Origin: an uncultured Opitutia bacterium
GTDB lineage: Bacteria > Verrucomicrobiota > Verrucomicrobiia > Opitutales > Opitutaceae
Assembly: GCA_903859715.1 (NCBI GenBank)
Contig: CAIONS010000068.1
Span: 171,195 to 235,194, forward strand
Direction of reading: 5' to 3'
Length of the DNA: 64,000 nucleotides
The position numbers and the translations under genes are program-made. Shown piece after piece: positions 17,687-26,384 of the stretch. The notes below the pieces were generated by a model. The model was given only the letters and a program-made list of their open reading frames with translations, was not told where the DNA came from and made no database searches. Position 1 is the first letter of the stretch. Every line of letters starts with the position of its first letter.

Positions 17687-18292
17687 TTACTTCGCCAGAT
17701 CGTAGAGCGCGTAGCCGGCGAAGAGGTTGGGGAGCGTGCGGCAGGGTGTCCGCCAGTTGCCGAGCAGGTGGGCGCGGCGGGTGATCGTGATGCCCTGCGC
17801 GGCGCAAAAATGCTCGAAGTCGGCGATGGTGACGGGATTCGACGGCCGGCTTTCGAACCACTCGGTGGTGTAGACCTCGTTGCGCACCTTGCGGCCGCGC
17901 AGGAGGGCATCGACGCGGTTTTTCCAGTAGCCGTGGTTGACGAAGCCGACCGTGAGCGAGCGGCCGACCCGCAGCGCTTCCAGGATGACGCCGGTCGGGT
18001 CGCCGAGTTCCTGCACGGTGCGCGAGCAGATGACGCGGTCGAAGTGCCGGTCGGGAAACTGCTGCATGAAGCTTGTCATGTCGCCCTGGTAAACGGAGAG
18101 GCCGCGCGCAACGCAGGCGGTGATGCGGCCGAAGTCGAGATCCACGCCGAGGGCGGCGACCTCCTTGGTCTGGACGAGATAATCGAGCAGCGCACCGCGG
18201 CCGCAGCCGAGATCGAGCACGCGCGAGCCCGGGGTCACCCATTCCCCGATGATCTGCATGTCCACCGTGCGTTTCTCGACGAGCTTGGTCAT
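17687..18292 (-). CDS. metW: Methionine biosynthesis protein MetW
   Basis: A small SAM-type methyltransferase fold of 201 residues. The glycine-rich loop RVLDLGCGRGALLDYL (near residue 25), YQGDMTSFMQQFPD, and the C-terminal NLFAGYALYDLAK are characteristic of MetW. MetW acts with MetX in the acyl-homoserine branch of methionine synthesis in many bacteria; its chemistry is not well defined. metX lies directly upstream on the same strand, separated by 93 bases that contain a 16-base perfect inverted repeat. Confidence 0.93.
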   Translation of the reverse strand: MTKLVEKRTVDMQIIGEWVTPGSRVLDLGCGRGALLDYLVQTKEVAALGVDLDFGRITACVARGLSVYQGDMTSFMQQFPDRHFDRVICSRTVQELGDPTGVILEALRVGRSLTVGFVNHGYWKNRVDALLRGRKVRNEVYTTEWFESRPSNPVTIADFEHFCAAQGITITRRAHLLGNWRTPCRTLPNLFAGYALYDLAK

Positions 18293-18310
18293 GAGATGAC
18301 GGATGCGGAA

Positions 18311-18384
18311 ATGTGGAACTCAGGAAGGCGGAAAAAAACCACCAATCCTCGGGTCTCTGATTCCAGTTTTCCTGAGTTCCACAT
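18311..18384. repeat. Inverted repeat between metX and metW (family H)
   Basis: ATGTGGAACTCAGGAA (18311-18326) is perfectly complementary to TTCCTGAGTTCCACAT (18369-18384), around a 42-base loop. The right arm ends two bases from the metX stop codon. It could attenuate metW relative to metX, or simply be another dispersed element. Confidence 0.8.
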
Positions 18385-18385
18385 G

Positions 18386-19570
18386 TTAGATCGAGAAGTC
18401 GACCGCGGTCGCCTGGTTGCGCTCGAGGAAGCCGCGGATTAGCGCGTAGAGTTCCTCGGACTCGAGGAGGAACGAATCATGGCCGAGGTCGGTGGCGAGC
18501 TCGGCGTAGCTGGCGCGCTTGCCGGCGCGGAGCAGGGCGAGTGCGATCTGGCGGTTCTGCTCCGGCGGGAAGAGCCAGTCGCTGGTGAAGCCGACCACGA
18601 GGGATTCGGCCTGCACCGGGGCGAACGCGGTCTCGAGCGAGCCGTAGGCCTGCGCGAGGTCGAACTGGTCGAGGGCGCGCGTGATATAGAGGTACGAGTT
18701 GGCGTCGAAGCGGTTGATGAACGCCTGGCCCTGGTGCCGCAGGTAGCTCTCGACCTCGAACTGGATGTCGAAGGTGTAGCTCTCGCCGCTGGCCGGGTTT
18801 TTTTTGCGCCGCCCGAACTTCCGGTCCATCGACGCGTCGGAGACGTACGTGATGTGGGCCATCATGCGCGCGATGGCGAGGCCGACGCGGGGACCGCCGC
18901 CCTTGGCGTAGTCGCCCTGGTTCCAGTCGGGATCCTGCATGATGGCCTGGCGGCCGACCTCGTTGAACGCGATGGCCTGCGCGCTTTCGCGCGACGTGGT
19001 GGCCATGGCGAGCACGCGGCGGGTGAAGGCGGGAAACTCGATCGCGAACAGGAGCGCCTGCATGCCGCCCATCGAGCCGCCGATGATGCCGTGCAGCGTG
19101 CTCACCCCGAGATGATCGAGCAGGAGTTTCTGCGCGCGCACCATGTCGAGGATCGTGACGAAGGGAAAATGGATGCCGTAAGGCCGGCCGGTCTCGGGAT
19201 TGACGGACGAGGGTCCGCTGGAGCCGACGCAGCCGCCGAGCACGTTGGCGCAGACGACGAAGAAACGGTTCGTGTCCACGGCCTTGCCGGGACCGATGAG
19301 GTTGTTCCACCAGCCGGGCTTGCGGTCGTCGGCCGCGTGCACGCCGGCGCAGTGGTGGTCACCGCTCAGCGCGTGGCAGATGAGGATGGCGTTGTCGCGC
19401 GTGGCGTTGAGCTCGCCGTAGGTTTCGTAGCGCAGCGTGAAGCCGGGCAGGACCTGGCCGCTCTTGAACGTGAACGGCCGGGTGCAGACGAAGTCCCGGG
19501 GCGCAACGATCCCGATCTCGCTGGCCGCGAGGAGCCGGGACACGGGCGCGTTTTCCTCGGGGTCGGTCAT
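18386..19570 (-). CDS. metX: Homoserine O-acetyltransferase MetX (or O-succinyltransferase)
   Basis: An alpha/beta hydrolase-fold acyltransferase of 394 residues. The nucleophile elbow GGSMGGMQ places Ser166, and CHALSGDHH, WWNNLIGPGKA and the late DLGHDSFLLE (Asp/His) complete the pattern. It activates homoserine for sulfur incorporation in the cytoplasm. Acetyl versus succinyl specificity depends on a few residues and is not decided here. It is paired with metW downstream. A separate cystathionine gamma-synthase-like gene is at 41006-42505. Confidence 0.93.
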   Translation of the reverse strand: MTDPEENAPVSRLLAASEIGIVAPRDFVCTRPFTFKSGQVLPGFTLRYETYGELNATRDNAILICHALSGDHHCAGVHAADDRKPGWWNNLIGPGKAVDTNRFFVVCANVLGGCVGSSGPSSVNPETGRPYGIHFPFVTILDMVRAQKLLLDHLGVSTLHGIIGGSMGGMQALLFAIEFPAFTRRVLAMATTSRESAQAIAFNEVGRQAIMQDPDWNQGDYAKGGGPRVGLAIARMMAHITYVSDASMDRKFGRRKKNPASGESYTFDIQFEVESYLRHQGQAFINRFDANSYLYITRALDQFDLAQAYGSLETAFAPVQAESLVVGFTSDWLFPPEQNRQIALALLRAGKRASYAELATDLGHDSFLLESEELYALIRGFLERNQATAVDFSI

Positions 19571-19728
19571 GGGGAAACAAAGACGATTGGGGCGGCCGGG
19601 CGCGAGACAAGCATCGCGGATGTCATTATGACAAGGCGGCGTGGGGCTGTGTTCGCGCGAGGATGAAAAGCTTCGGGGCTGCGGGAGTGTCGTGAGGCTA
19701 AAGCGGAATCGGCGAGAAAGATAACGGA

Positions 19729-19777
19729 GATCCTTCGGCTTCGCTCAGAGCCTGCCCTGAGCTTGTCGAAGGGATGA
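19729..19777. repeat. Family G repeat, short copy
   Basis: AGATCCTTCGGCTTCGCTCAG is followed after a short spacer by CCTGAGCTTGTCGAAGGGAT, an imperfect complement. It shares its text with the long family G element at 17430-17582. Confidence 0.75.
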
Positions 19778-19797
19778 CGAGAGAAAAGGGGTGCGGC

Positions 19798-20550
19798 CTA
19801 AGCTTGGGCAGCGGTGGTCAGGGCGTCGTCCATTTCCTCGTTGGAGTAGACGGCCTGCACGTCGTCGATCTCCTCGAGGGCATCGTGGAGCTTGAGCAGC
19901 GTCTTGGCGGCGGTCACGTCCGTCACGGGCACGGTGGTCACGGGAATGTACGCGATCTCGGCGCTGTCGGGCTTGAGGCTTTTCTGCTCGAGGGCGTGGG
20001 AGACCTTGTCGAAGGCGTGGACGTTGCAGCGCACCTCGAAGCCCTGCTCGCTGGCGAGGACGTCGTCGGCGCCGGCCTCCAGGGCGATTTCCATCAGCGC
20101 GTCCTCGGTGGTCTTTTCCTTGGTCAGCAGGAACTGCCCAGCGTGCAGGAACTGGAAGGCGACGGCACCCGTGCTGGCGAGATTGCCGCCGTGGCGGGAG
20201 AAGACCGAGCGGACATCCTGCGCGGCGCGGGTCTTGTTGTCGGTGGTGACCTTGACGACGAACGCGACGCCGCCGGGGCCGTAGGCCTCGTAGGTGATCT
20301 CCTCGAACACGACGCCGGGCAGTTCGCCGGTGCCCTTCTTGATGGCGCGGTCGACGTTCTCCACGGGCATGTTGGCATCGCGGGCCTTGAGCAGGAGCGT
20401 GCGGAGCCGGGCGTTGCCATCGGGATCGCCGCCGCCGGACTTGGCTGCGAGGGTGATGTCGCGGGAGAGGCGGGAGAACACCTTGCCCTTGCGCGAGTCG
20501 GTGACCGCCTTCGCGCGCTTTACCTTGGACCACTTGTTATGGCCGGCCAT
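19798..20550 (-). CDS. YebC/PmpR family regulator or translation factor
   Basis: MAGHNKWSKVKRAKAVTDS is the hallmark N-terminus, followed by GGGDPDGNARLRTLLLKARD, IKKGTGELPGV and the YEAYGPGGVAFVV segment. At 250 aa it has the normal three-domain length. YebC-family proteins were described as DNA-binding regulators, and more recent work links members to translation through polyproline stretches. It sits alone between repeat-filled gaps upstream of yidC. Confidence 0.93.
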   Translation of the reverse strand: MAGHNKWSKVKRAKAVTDSRKGKVFSRLSRDITLAAKSGGGDPDGNARLRTLLLKARDANMPVENVDRAIKKGTGELPGVVFEEITYEAYGPGGVAFVVKVTTDNKTRAAQDVRSVFSRHGGNLASTGAVAFQFLHAGQFLLTKEKTTEDALMEIALEAGADDVLASEQGFEVRCNVHAFDKVSHALEQKSLKPDSAEIAYIPVTTVPVTDVTAAKTLLKLHDALEEIDDVQAVYSNEEMDDALTTAAQA

Positions 20551-20555
20551 TTTCT

Positions 20556-20690
20556 GAAGTCGAAAAGTCGAGAAAGGCTAGGAGTCGAGCTGGTCGAAGA
20601 GTCAAGGGATCGAAAAGACGGGAGGCAGGAATGAAAACTCAGGGGTAGTTTGGGCTGCTCGACTCTTCGTCTGCTCGACGGCTCGTCTCC
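20556..20690. repeat. Family P repeat region
   Basis: The gap between yebC and yidC holds GAGTCGAGCTGGTCGAAGAG and, 80 bases on, CTGCTCGACTCTTCGTCTGC, with complementary cores (CGAAGAGTC / GACTCTTCG). Similar GAGTCGA-rich text is at 26320-26350. Confidence 0.55.
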
Positions 20691-20694
20691 GCAA

Positions 20695-22485
20695 TCACTT
20701 CTTCTTCTTCGGCGTGACGTTCTTGACCGGTTTGCCGGCGAAGGCGGCGGCGTTTTCCACGGCGATGGCGCCGGGGCCGGCGGTGTCACCCACGTCCTTC
20801 ATGCGGTTGTTGACGAGCTGCTGGCCGATGGTGAAGAGGCCGTTGATGGTGGAGTAGAGCGCGAGGGCGCAGGAGAAGGAGTAGCAGAACAGGATGAAGA
20901 TCCAGGGCATGAACTTGAGCATCTTCATCTGCGCGTTGTCCACGGAGGGCTGCGGCGTGAGGCGCTGCTGGAAGATCATCGTGGCACCCATGAGGAGCGG
21001 CATGATGTTGACGGCGATGCCGAACACGTGGCCGACGGTGTCGGGCGCCGAGAGGTCCAGCGCCCAGAGGAACGGCTGGAACCGCAGCTCGGCCGCGCCC
21101 TGCAGCATCTGGTAGAAGCCGAAGAAGAACGGCATCGTGATCAGGATGGGGATGCAGCCGCCCACCGGGTTCACCTTGTGCTTCTTGAACAGCTCCATCG
21201 TCGCGGCCTGCAGCTTCTCGGGGTTGTCCTTGAATTTTTCGCGGACGGCCTGCATCTCGGGCTGGATCTTCTGCATGCGCTTCGCGGAGCGCGAGGCGGC
21301 CAGCGTGAAGGGCACGAAGACGATCTTCAGGATCAGGGTGGTGACGATGATCGCGTAGCCCCAGTTCGGGATGCCCTTGTGCACCCACGTCATGAGCGTG
21401 AGCAGGATCTGGCTGAACCACTTGAAGAAGCCGAACTGCATGACCTTGTCCTGGTCGACCTTGAAGATGTCGGCGTTGGAGAGCCGGTGATATTCTTTCG
21501 GGCCGACGTAAAAGCTGAACCCCAGCTTCGATTCACCGTGCGCGGGGAGCGGCTTGACGTCGAACTGAGCGGCGGCGGCGAGGCCGTAGGCGTTGTGCTG
21601 GTCATCCGGGGCCAGGGGCCGCAGCTTGACGCGATGGGTGAGGAGGCCCACGCCGGGCTGGTCGGGTGTGAGGATGCCGGTGAAAAACTGGTTGGTGAGG
21701 GCCGCCCACACGATCGGGCCGCCGCTGGTGACCGAAGGCTTCGGGTCGCTGGCGCCGATGCCGAAGAAGCCGCTGCCACCCTCCAGCTGGGTCCGGGCGA
21801 TGAACGTCTGGTCGGAACCGGTGGAATAGCCGGTTGTGACCTTCTGGCCGTAAACCGAGTCGCTGACCGGCGCGATCGTGCCGAGGCTCAGGGAAATGCG
21901 CGCGACGGGCAGGAATTTCTCGGTGAGGTTGCGGAGGGTGATCTCGGAGCGGAGCTGGTAGGGATCATGGGTGTCGTCGGGCTGGGCGACGAGGGAGTAG
22001 CGACGGATTACCTCGAGCTGCTGGCCGAGGACGGCGCGGTAGACGACCTCGGTGGCGGTCGACGAGACGAGTTCAAACGGGGTGTTGGCGTCGAGGCCGG
22101 GGAAATCGGTAAACGCCAGCATCGGGTCGGAGTGCAGGGCGTTGAACACGTAGGGCTCGGGGTGGTTGAGCTCGGCGGGGAACTTGCGCAGGCCGACGTC
22201 GCGGATGGCGCCGCCAAAGTCCGTGAAGTTAACGGCGATGTAGGCGTTCTGGAGCGTCGTGATCGTCGCGTGGGCGGGAGCCTTGGCGAGCGCGGTGAAG
22301 GTGGCGTTGGAGCCGGCCGAGGGAGCGGAGGCCGCCGAGGCAGCGGAGGTCGTATCTGCGGGCGACACGACCGTGCTGACCGGAGGCGGCACGGTCGCCG
22401 GCGGGGCGAATTTCTGGCCGAGGTAAAGGCTGGCGAACGCGGCGACGATGAGCAAGCCGCCGATAAGATAGTTCTTTTTGTCCAT
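20695..22485 (-). CDS. yidC: Membrane protein insertase YidC
   Basis: The 596-residue length and the layout fit Gram-negative YidC (Oxa1 family). An N-terminal anchor (LIGGLLIVAAFASLYLG) is followed by a large periplasmic beta-domain (about residues 60-340). Five conserved TM helices follow, with SAKRMQKIQPEM and NPVGGCIPILITMPFF in the insertase core. It inserts and folds inner-membrane proteins with or without Sec. The C-terminus is lysine-rich (TPKKKK), which may bind ribosomes. It is downstream of rpmH-rnpA-yidD, the standard order. Confidence 0.96.
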   Translation of the reverse strand: MDKKNYLIGGLLIVAAFASLYLGQKFAPPATVPPPVSTVVSPADTTSAASAASAPSAGSNATFTALAKAPAHATITTLQNAYIAVNFTDFGGAIRDVGLRKFPAELNHPEPYVFNALHSDPMLAFTDFPGLDANTPFELVSSTATEVVYRAVLGQQLEVIRRYSLVAQPDDTHDPYQLRSEITLRNLTEKFLPVARISLSLGTIAPVSDSVYGQKVTTGYSTGSDQTFIARTQLEGGSGFFGIGASDPKPSVTSGGPIVWAALTNQFFTGILTPDQPGVGLLTHRVKLRPLAPDDQHNAYGLAAAAQFDVKPLPAHGESKLGFSFYVGPKEYHRLSNADIFKVDQDKVMQFGFFKWFSQILLTLMTWVHKGIPNWGYAIIVTTLILKIVFVPFTLAASRSAKRMQKIQPEMQAVREKFKDNPEKLQAATMELFKKHKVNPVGGCIPILITMPFFFGFYQMLQGAAELRFQPFLWALDLSAPDTVGHVFGIAVNIMPLLMGATMIFQQRLTPQPSVDNAQMKMLKFMPWIFILFCYSFSCALALYSTINGLFTIGQQLVNNRMKDVGDTAGPGAIAVENAAAFAGKPVKNVTPKKKK

Positions 22486-22513
22486 GAAAAAGGGAGGGGG
22501 GAAAGCGCCGCGG

Positions 22514-22840
22514 TCAGCCTTCGGCCGGAGTGGCCTTGGCGACGTTGACGCAGGAAAATTTGGCGCGGGGCAGCGGCACGGGATCGAACCCGCCTGGATG
22601 CAGCGGCGTGCATTTCACGAGCCGGCAGGCCGCGAGGACCACGCCCATGGCCACGCCATGCGTGCGGATGGCCCCGGCGGCGTAATGGGAGCAGCTTGGG
22701 GAAAACCGGCAGCCGCAGGACGCGCCGAAGATCGCGGGCAGGGCGGGCGAGAGTGTGCGCTGGTAAACCCAGATCAGCCCGAGCAGGGCCGACGCCGGCA
22801 GGCGGACGAGACGGATGAAAAGTGACGGCTGCTCAGGCAT
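22514..22840 (-). CDS. yidD: Membrane protein insertion efficiency factor YidD
   Basis: A 108-residue protein with the family signature IWVYQRTLSPALP, then CRFSPSCSHYAAGAI, ACRLVKCTPLHPGGFDPVP. An N-terminal amphipathic or hydrophobic helix associates with the inner membrane. YidD assists YidC-dependent insertion. The start at 22840 (MPEQPSLF) overlaps the 3' end of rnpA by 8 bases. The longer ORF in the track only reads through rnpA in another frame. Confidence 0.94.
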   Translation of the reverse strand: MPEQPSLFIRLVRLPASALLGLIWVYQRTLSPALPAIFGASCGCRFSPSCSHYAAGAIRTHGVAMGVVLAACRLVKCTPLHPGGFDPVPLPRAKFSCVNVAKATPAEG

Positions 22841-23198
22841 GGGGCGGCGGCGAGGCCTTGCGACACGCGTCGGTGAATTTTTGTTCGAGCGCCGGATAGT
22901 CGAGCCGGTTGATCGCGGCGCGGGCGACGAGCACGAGGTCGGAGCCGGCGGGGACGAGGGCTTGGTGCTGGCGGAAGACCTCGCGGAGGCGGCGCTTGGC
23001 GCGGTTACGCTGGACGGCGGCACCGACGGAGGCAATGGAGGCGACGACGCCGACACGGGGAAGGACGGTGGGCGTGGCACCGGCTGCGCGATGGAAAAAC
23101 CAGGCGGTGAAGGCGCCGCAGTCGATGCGACGGCCCTGTTCACGCACGGTGCGAAAATCACCCGGGCGGCGCAGGTGCTGCTCAGGGCGGAAGCGCAT
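22833..23198 (-). CDS. rnpA: Ribonuclease P protein component
   Basis: RnpA is the protein cofactor of RNase P, which matures the 5' ends of tRNAs. The signature RNRAKRRLREVFR and the N-terminal LRRPGDFRTV identify it, and 121 aa is typical. The start at 23198 (MRFRPEQHL) lies 29 bases after the rpmH stop. The ORF-track extension to 23408 reads through rpmH in another frame. It is followed by the overlapping yidD. Confidence 0.95.
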   Translation of the reverse strand: MRFRPEQHLRRPGDFRTVREQGRRIDCGAFTAWFFHRAAGATPTVLPRVGVVASIASVGAAVQRNRAKRRLREVFRQHQALVPAGSDLVLVARAAINRLDYPALEQKFTDACRKASPPPHA

Positions 23199-23227
23199 GG
23201 GACCACGGCTCGCGGAAGCGAGCGGGC

Positions 23228-23365
23228 TCAGACGACCGTCAGGCGCTTGCGACCCTTGAGACGACGGGACTTGATGACTTTGCGGCCGCCACGGGTGGCC
23301 ATGCGGGCACGATAGCCGATCTTGCGGGCGCGCTTTTTGCGGTGCGGACGGAATGTAGGTTTCAT
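23228..23365 (-). CDS. rpmH: 50S ribosomal protein bL34
   Basis: The ORF is too short for the track. The minus strand from 23365 reads [20 protein letters not shown] and continues to [12 protein letters not shown], a 45-residue basic protein matching bL34 along its length. It is first in the rpmH-rnpA-yidD-yidC order. dnaA, the usual divergent neighbour in many genomes, is not here; a Y-family polymerase gene occupies the position upstream. Confidence 0.96.
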   Translation of the reverse strand: MKPTFRPHRKKRARKIGYRARMATRGGRKVIKSRRLKGRKRLTVV

Positions 23366-23461
23366 GACTTTTGAAGAAAAAGAGGGTCAGAAGTGCCTGA
23401 CGGCCCATGGGGTGTCAAGGGTGTGATTTAAGGGGTAGTGGCTTGATGATCGGAGGCTGAT

Positions 23462-23544
23462 TTAACCGCGAAGGACGCCAAGAACGCGAAGGTCGGGCCA
23501 GACAAAAGAATGGGCTTTGCGACCTTCGCGTCCTTTGCGGTTAA
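23462..23544. repeat. Family E inverted repeat
   Basis: TTAACCGCGAAGGACGCCAA and the complementary text CCTTCGCGTCCTTTGCGGTT form a long stem around a loop of about 25 bases. Other copies are at 3410-3490 and 59580-59677. Confidence 0.8.
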
Positions 23545-23546
23545 TT

Positions 23547-24839
23547 TTACTCCTCAAAAGGTGGTGTGGGCGCGGGCTTTTTGGGGCGGAGGCGGCGGCC
23601 GCGCTTGGCGTCGATTTCCTCGATCTCGGGATCGGGGATACGGGTGAAAGCGATGCGCATCGGGGCGTAGGCGGTGGCGCCGTGGGCGCCGCCGAAGTAG
23701 ACGGAATTCTTGCCGAAGGTCTGGTTGAGGGTGTCGACGGCGCCGAGCAGCCGGCTGCGGGTTTCCTCCTTCTTCCCCTCGAAGAGGTCGCCGGTGTGAA
23801 GCGCGGAGGCGAGCAGCTGGTGCAGGATGATGCCGACCTGTTTCGGCGCCAGCGACTGGTGGGACTTTGGGCGGCGTGACCAGAGTTCGTTCAGGACGTG
23901 GGTGAAGTGGAGGGTGTCCTGGGTTTCATTGAAGCGGAGGTCGGCGCTCCAGTCAGTGCCGTCGCGGTAACCGACCGAGAGGCTCAGGCCGCCGGCATAG
24001 AGCTGATCGTGGCGCAGGCGCATCGCGGCTTTCTGCAGGAGGCGGTGAAGCACGGCGAGCGCGGCGGGGGCGTTGCGCTTCTCAGGCGGGAGCACGTGGC
24101 TATGGCCGATGGTGCTCTGGCGCGGGGCCTCGCGCTCCTGGACGCCGCCGTGGAGCCAGTCATGAAACCGGGCGCCCTCAACGCTGCCCCAGACGGCGCG
24201 GAGGCGGGCGCTGCTGGCGGCGTAGAGTTTCTCCACATTGTCGATGCCGGCGGCGCGCAGGCGCTTCTCCATGTTTTCGCCGATGCCGGTAAAATCGCCG
24301 AGCTCGATGTGGAGGAGCTTGCCGGGGATGTCGGCTTCATCGAAGAGGACGAGGCCGTCGGGCTTCTGAAGGTCGGAGGCGAGCTTCGCGATGAACCAGT
24401 TGGGACCGATGCCGATGGAGCAGCGGAGGTGGCGGCCAACTTTCTGGTAGATTTTCTGGCGGATCTCCTCGGCGAGTTTCAGGGCGCGCGCAGGCTCGGC
24501 GAGATCGCCGGACAACTCGCACTCCAGCTCGTCGATCGACTGGATTTTCTTCACGTGGACGAGGGTCTCGACGACCTCCTTCAGTTTTCGGTGATACTGG
24601 ATGTAGAGCTCGGGCCGCGCCTCGACGACGATGATGCCCGGGCATTGCTGGCGCGCCTCGGCGACGCGGACATTGCGCTTCAGGCCAAATTGCTTGGCCT
24701 CGATGCTGACCGCGATGGAGCCGGTGGTCTCGGCCAGCACGGGCACGACAATCAGCGGCTTCCCGCGCAACTCCGGCCGGTCCTGCTGCTCGACGGAGGC
24801 GAAGAAGGAATTGAAGTCGATGGCGAGGGCGCGGAGCAC
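23547..24839 (-). CDS. Y-family DNA polymerase (DinB/UmuC-like)
   Basis: A translesion polymerase of 430 residues. AIDFNSFFASVEQ contains the first catalytic Asp (residue 8), and the SIDE motif supplies Asp103 and Glu104. A thumb helix-hairpin-helix region (GDFTGIGENMEKRLRAAGI) and a little-finger domain follow. The start is a GTG at 24839 with GGAGA about ten bases upstream. It lies in neither an imuA-imuB-dnaE2 cassette nor a umuDC operon. Exact grouping within the family is uncertain. Confidence 0.88.
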   Translation of the reverse strand: MLRALAIDFNSFFASVEQQDRPELRGKPLIVVPVLAETTGSIAVSIEAKQFGLKRNVRVAEARQQCPGIIVVEARPELYIQYHRKLKEVVETLVHVKKIQSIDELECELSGDLAEPARALKLAEEIRQKIYQKVGRHLRCSIGIGPNWFIAKLASDLQKPDGLVLFDEADIPGKLLHIELGDFTGIGENMEKRLRAAGIDNVEKLYAASSARLRAVWGSVEGARFHDWLHGGVQEREAPRQSTIGHSHVLPPEKRNAPAALAVLHRLLQKAAMRLRHDQLYAGGLSLSVGYRDGTDWSADLRFNETQDTLHFTHVLNELWSRRPKSHQSLAPKQVGIILHQLLASALHTGDLFEGKKEETRSRLLGAVDTLNQTFGKNSVYFGGAHGATAYAPMRIAFTRIPDPEIEEIDAKRGRRLRPKKPAPTPPFEE

Positions 24840-24869
24840 GCGGGGATTCTCCGCTGCGGTGAAGCGCTG

Positions 24870-25262
24870 TCAAATGGGCGCTGATGGGCCGCTATTACCC
24901 TGCCCTTTTAAAGTACTTTGTATCGAGCCTCGTTTGGTCCGTTTGATGGAAAAAGGCGGCGCGTCGATTTTCTCTAGTTTGAAGCGGTGAGCTACTACTT
25001 GATCAAAGATCGATAACAGCCGGAAAATTTGCCCATTGTACCACTGGTATGCGTCTACGATTTTTACTATACTTGATGAGTTCACAAACGCGCGAGCTAT
25101 ACTGTTGTACGCCTCGTTTGGATTCTCGCTTGCGAGGAATCCATCATCAGCTTGAGCAATGTCCCAGTATACGTTCGATGCGACGGTGGTAGCCCGAAGC
25201 ATTTCTTGGAGAGCAGTTTGAGCGATGGCAGTAAGCTTCACAGATCGGGTCGTTTGCACCAT
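24870..25262 (-). CDS. AT-rich orphan ORF, hypothetical protein
   Basis: The 130-residue ORF and the surrounding sequence (about 24880-25320) are clearly richer in A and T than their neighbours and use codons such as AGT, ATA and TTA that are rare elsewhere in the window. No signal peptide, TM helix or known motif is visible; the middle is mildly helical with aromatic residues (DAYQWYNGQIFRLL). The composition suggests recent acquisition. It could be a cargo gene or a non-coding island with a chance ORF. Confidence 0.5.
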   Translation of the reverse strand: MVQTTRSVKLTAIAQTALQEMLRATTVASNVYWDIAQADDGFLASENPNEAYNSIARAFVNSSSIVKIVDAYQWYNGQIFRLLSIFDQVVAHRFKLEKIDAPPFSIKRTKRGSIQSTLKGQGNSGPSAPI

Positions 25263-25322
25263 TGCGGTTTTACACGAGCGAGCTTTGAGCTTGGGCCTAC
25301 CAAGACATGATTCTAATTCGGT

Positions 25323-26312
25323 TTACCACGCGTACGCTTCCGGGGCCGAGCCGCCGGGACCGGGGAAGATTTCGTTGAGCTGCTGGAGGGTTTCGGGGGT
25401 GAGCTTGAGTTCCAGGGCGCGCAGGGCGTCGGTGAGCTGGTCCATCGTGCGCGGGCCGATGATCGGGGCGGTGACCACGGGTTGGGCGAGGAGCCACGCG
25501 AGGGCGACATCGCCGGGGGCGGCGCCGAGCTTGGTGCAGAGTGCCTCGTAGCGCTCGAGCTGCGGGCGCTTGGCGGCGAGCTGTTTCTCGAAATCGGGCG
25601 CGGCGCGGCGACCCGCGGCGGCCTTGGCGAGTGCGCCGCCGAGCAGGCCTCCGCCGAGCGGACTCCACGGGATCAGGCCGAGGCCGAAGTGACGGCACGC
25701 AGGGATCACCTCGAGCTCGATCGTGCGACTGGCGAGATTGTAGAGGCTTTGCTCGCAGACGAGACGCGCCGAAGACGCGCGGAGGTCAGCGGTCGTGCAG
25801 GCCGTGGCCAAGTCCCAGCCGGCGAAGTTGCTCGAGCCGACGTAGTAGATCTTGCCCTGGCGCTGAAGCGTTTCCATCGCGCCCATCCACTCGTCGACCG
25901 GGCAAAGGCGGTCGACGTGGTGCATCTGGTAGAGATCGATGCGGTCGGTTTGCATGCGGCGCAGGCTGGCTTCGCAGCCTTGGATGATCTTCCGCGCGCT
26001 CAGGCCGCGATCGAGATTCGGGTCGGAGCGGGCAGGAGCGTCCATCATCCCGTAGATTTTTGTGGCGAGGACGACGAATTCCCGCCGTCCACCGCCTTGG
26101 GCAAACCAACGGCCGAGGATGTGCTCGGTGATGCCCTCGCTGCGTTTGCGGCCGTAGACGTCGGCGGTGTCAAAGAAATTGATGCCCAGCTCGACGGCGC
26201 GGTCCATCAGCGCGAAGGCGTCGGCCTCGCTCGTGAACGGCCCGAAGTTCATGGTGCCAAGACAGAGCCGGGAGACGCGGAGGCCGGAACGGCCGAGGTG
26301 GGTGTAATGCAT
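25323..26312 (-). CDS. Aldo/keto reductase
   Basis: A TIM-barrel NAD(P)H oxidoreductase of 329 residues. The start MHYTHLGRSGLRVSRLCLGT, the FFDTADVYG segment with the catalytic Asp/Tyr, the DLYQMHHVD motif and APIIGPRTMDQL near the C-terminus are typical of the YajO/YhdN-like group. The carbonyl substrate is not predictable. A paralogue lies at 55099-56088. It sits between the AT-rich island and a repeat-containing gap. Confidence 0.9.
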   Translation of the reverse strand: MHYTHLGRSGLRVSRLCLGTMNFGPFTSEADAFALMDRAVELGINFFDTADVYGRKRSEGITEHILGRWFAQGGGRREFVVLATKIYGMMDAPARSDPNLDRGLSARKIIQGCEASLRRMQTDRIDLYQMHHVDRLCPVDEWMGAMETLQRQGKIYYVGSSNFAGWDLATACTTADLRASSARLVCEQSLYNLASRTIELEVIPACRHFGLGLIPWSPLGGGLLGGALAKAAAGRRAAPDFEKQLAAKRPQLERYEALCTKLGAAPGDVALAWLLAQPVVTAPIIGPRTMDQLTDALRALELKLTPETLQQLNEIFPGPGGSAPEAYAW

Positions 26313-26384
26313 GGGATAAGTCGAGAGACGAGGGGGCTAGGAGTCGATTTGCAGAGGGACGAGGGCGCAGCCTGAACGAAGAGC

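Noticed and set aside
19571-19797. SAM riboswitch upstream of metX
   Set aside because: No recognisable conserved core or terminator switch could be found by eye; a family G repeat accounts for part of the leader.
23366-23546. Replication origin upstream of rpmH
   Set aside because: No dnaA gene and no cluster of DnaA-box-like TTATCCACA sites was seen; the gap is explained by a family E repeat.
24870-25262. Prophage or integron remnant
   Set aside because: No integrase, attachment repeats or phage genes are nearby; only the base composition is unusual.
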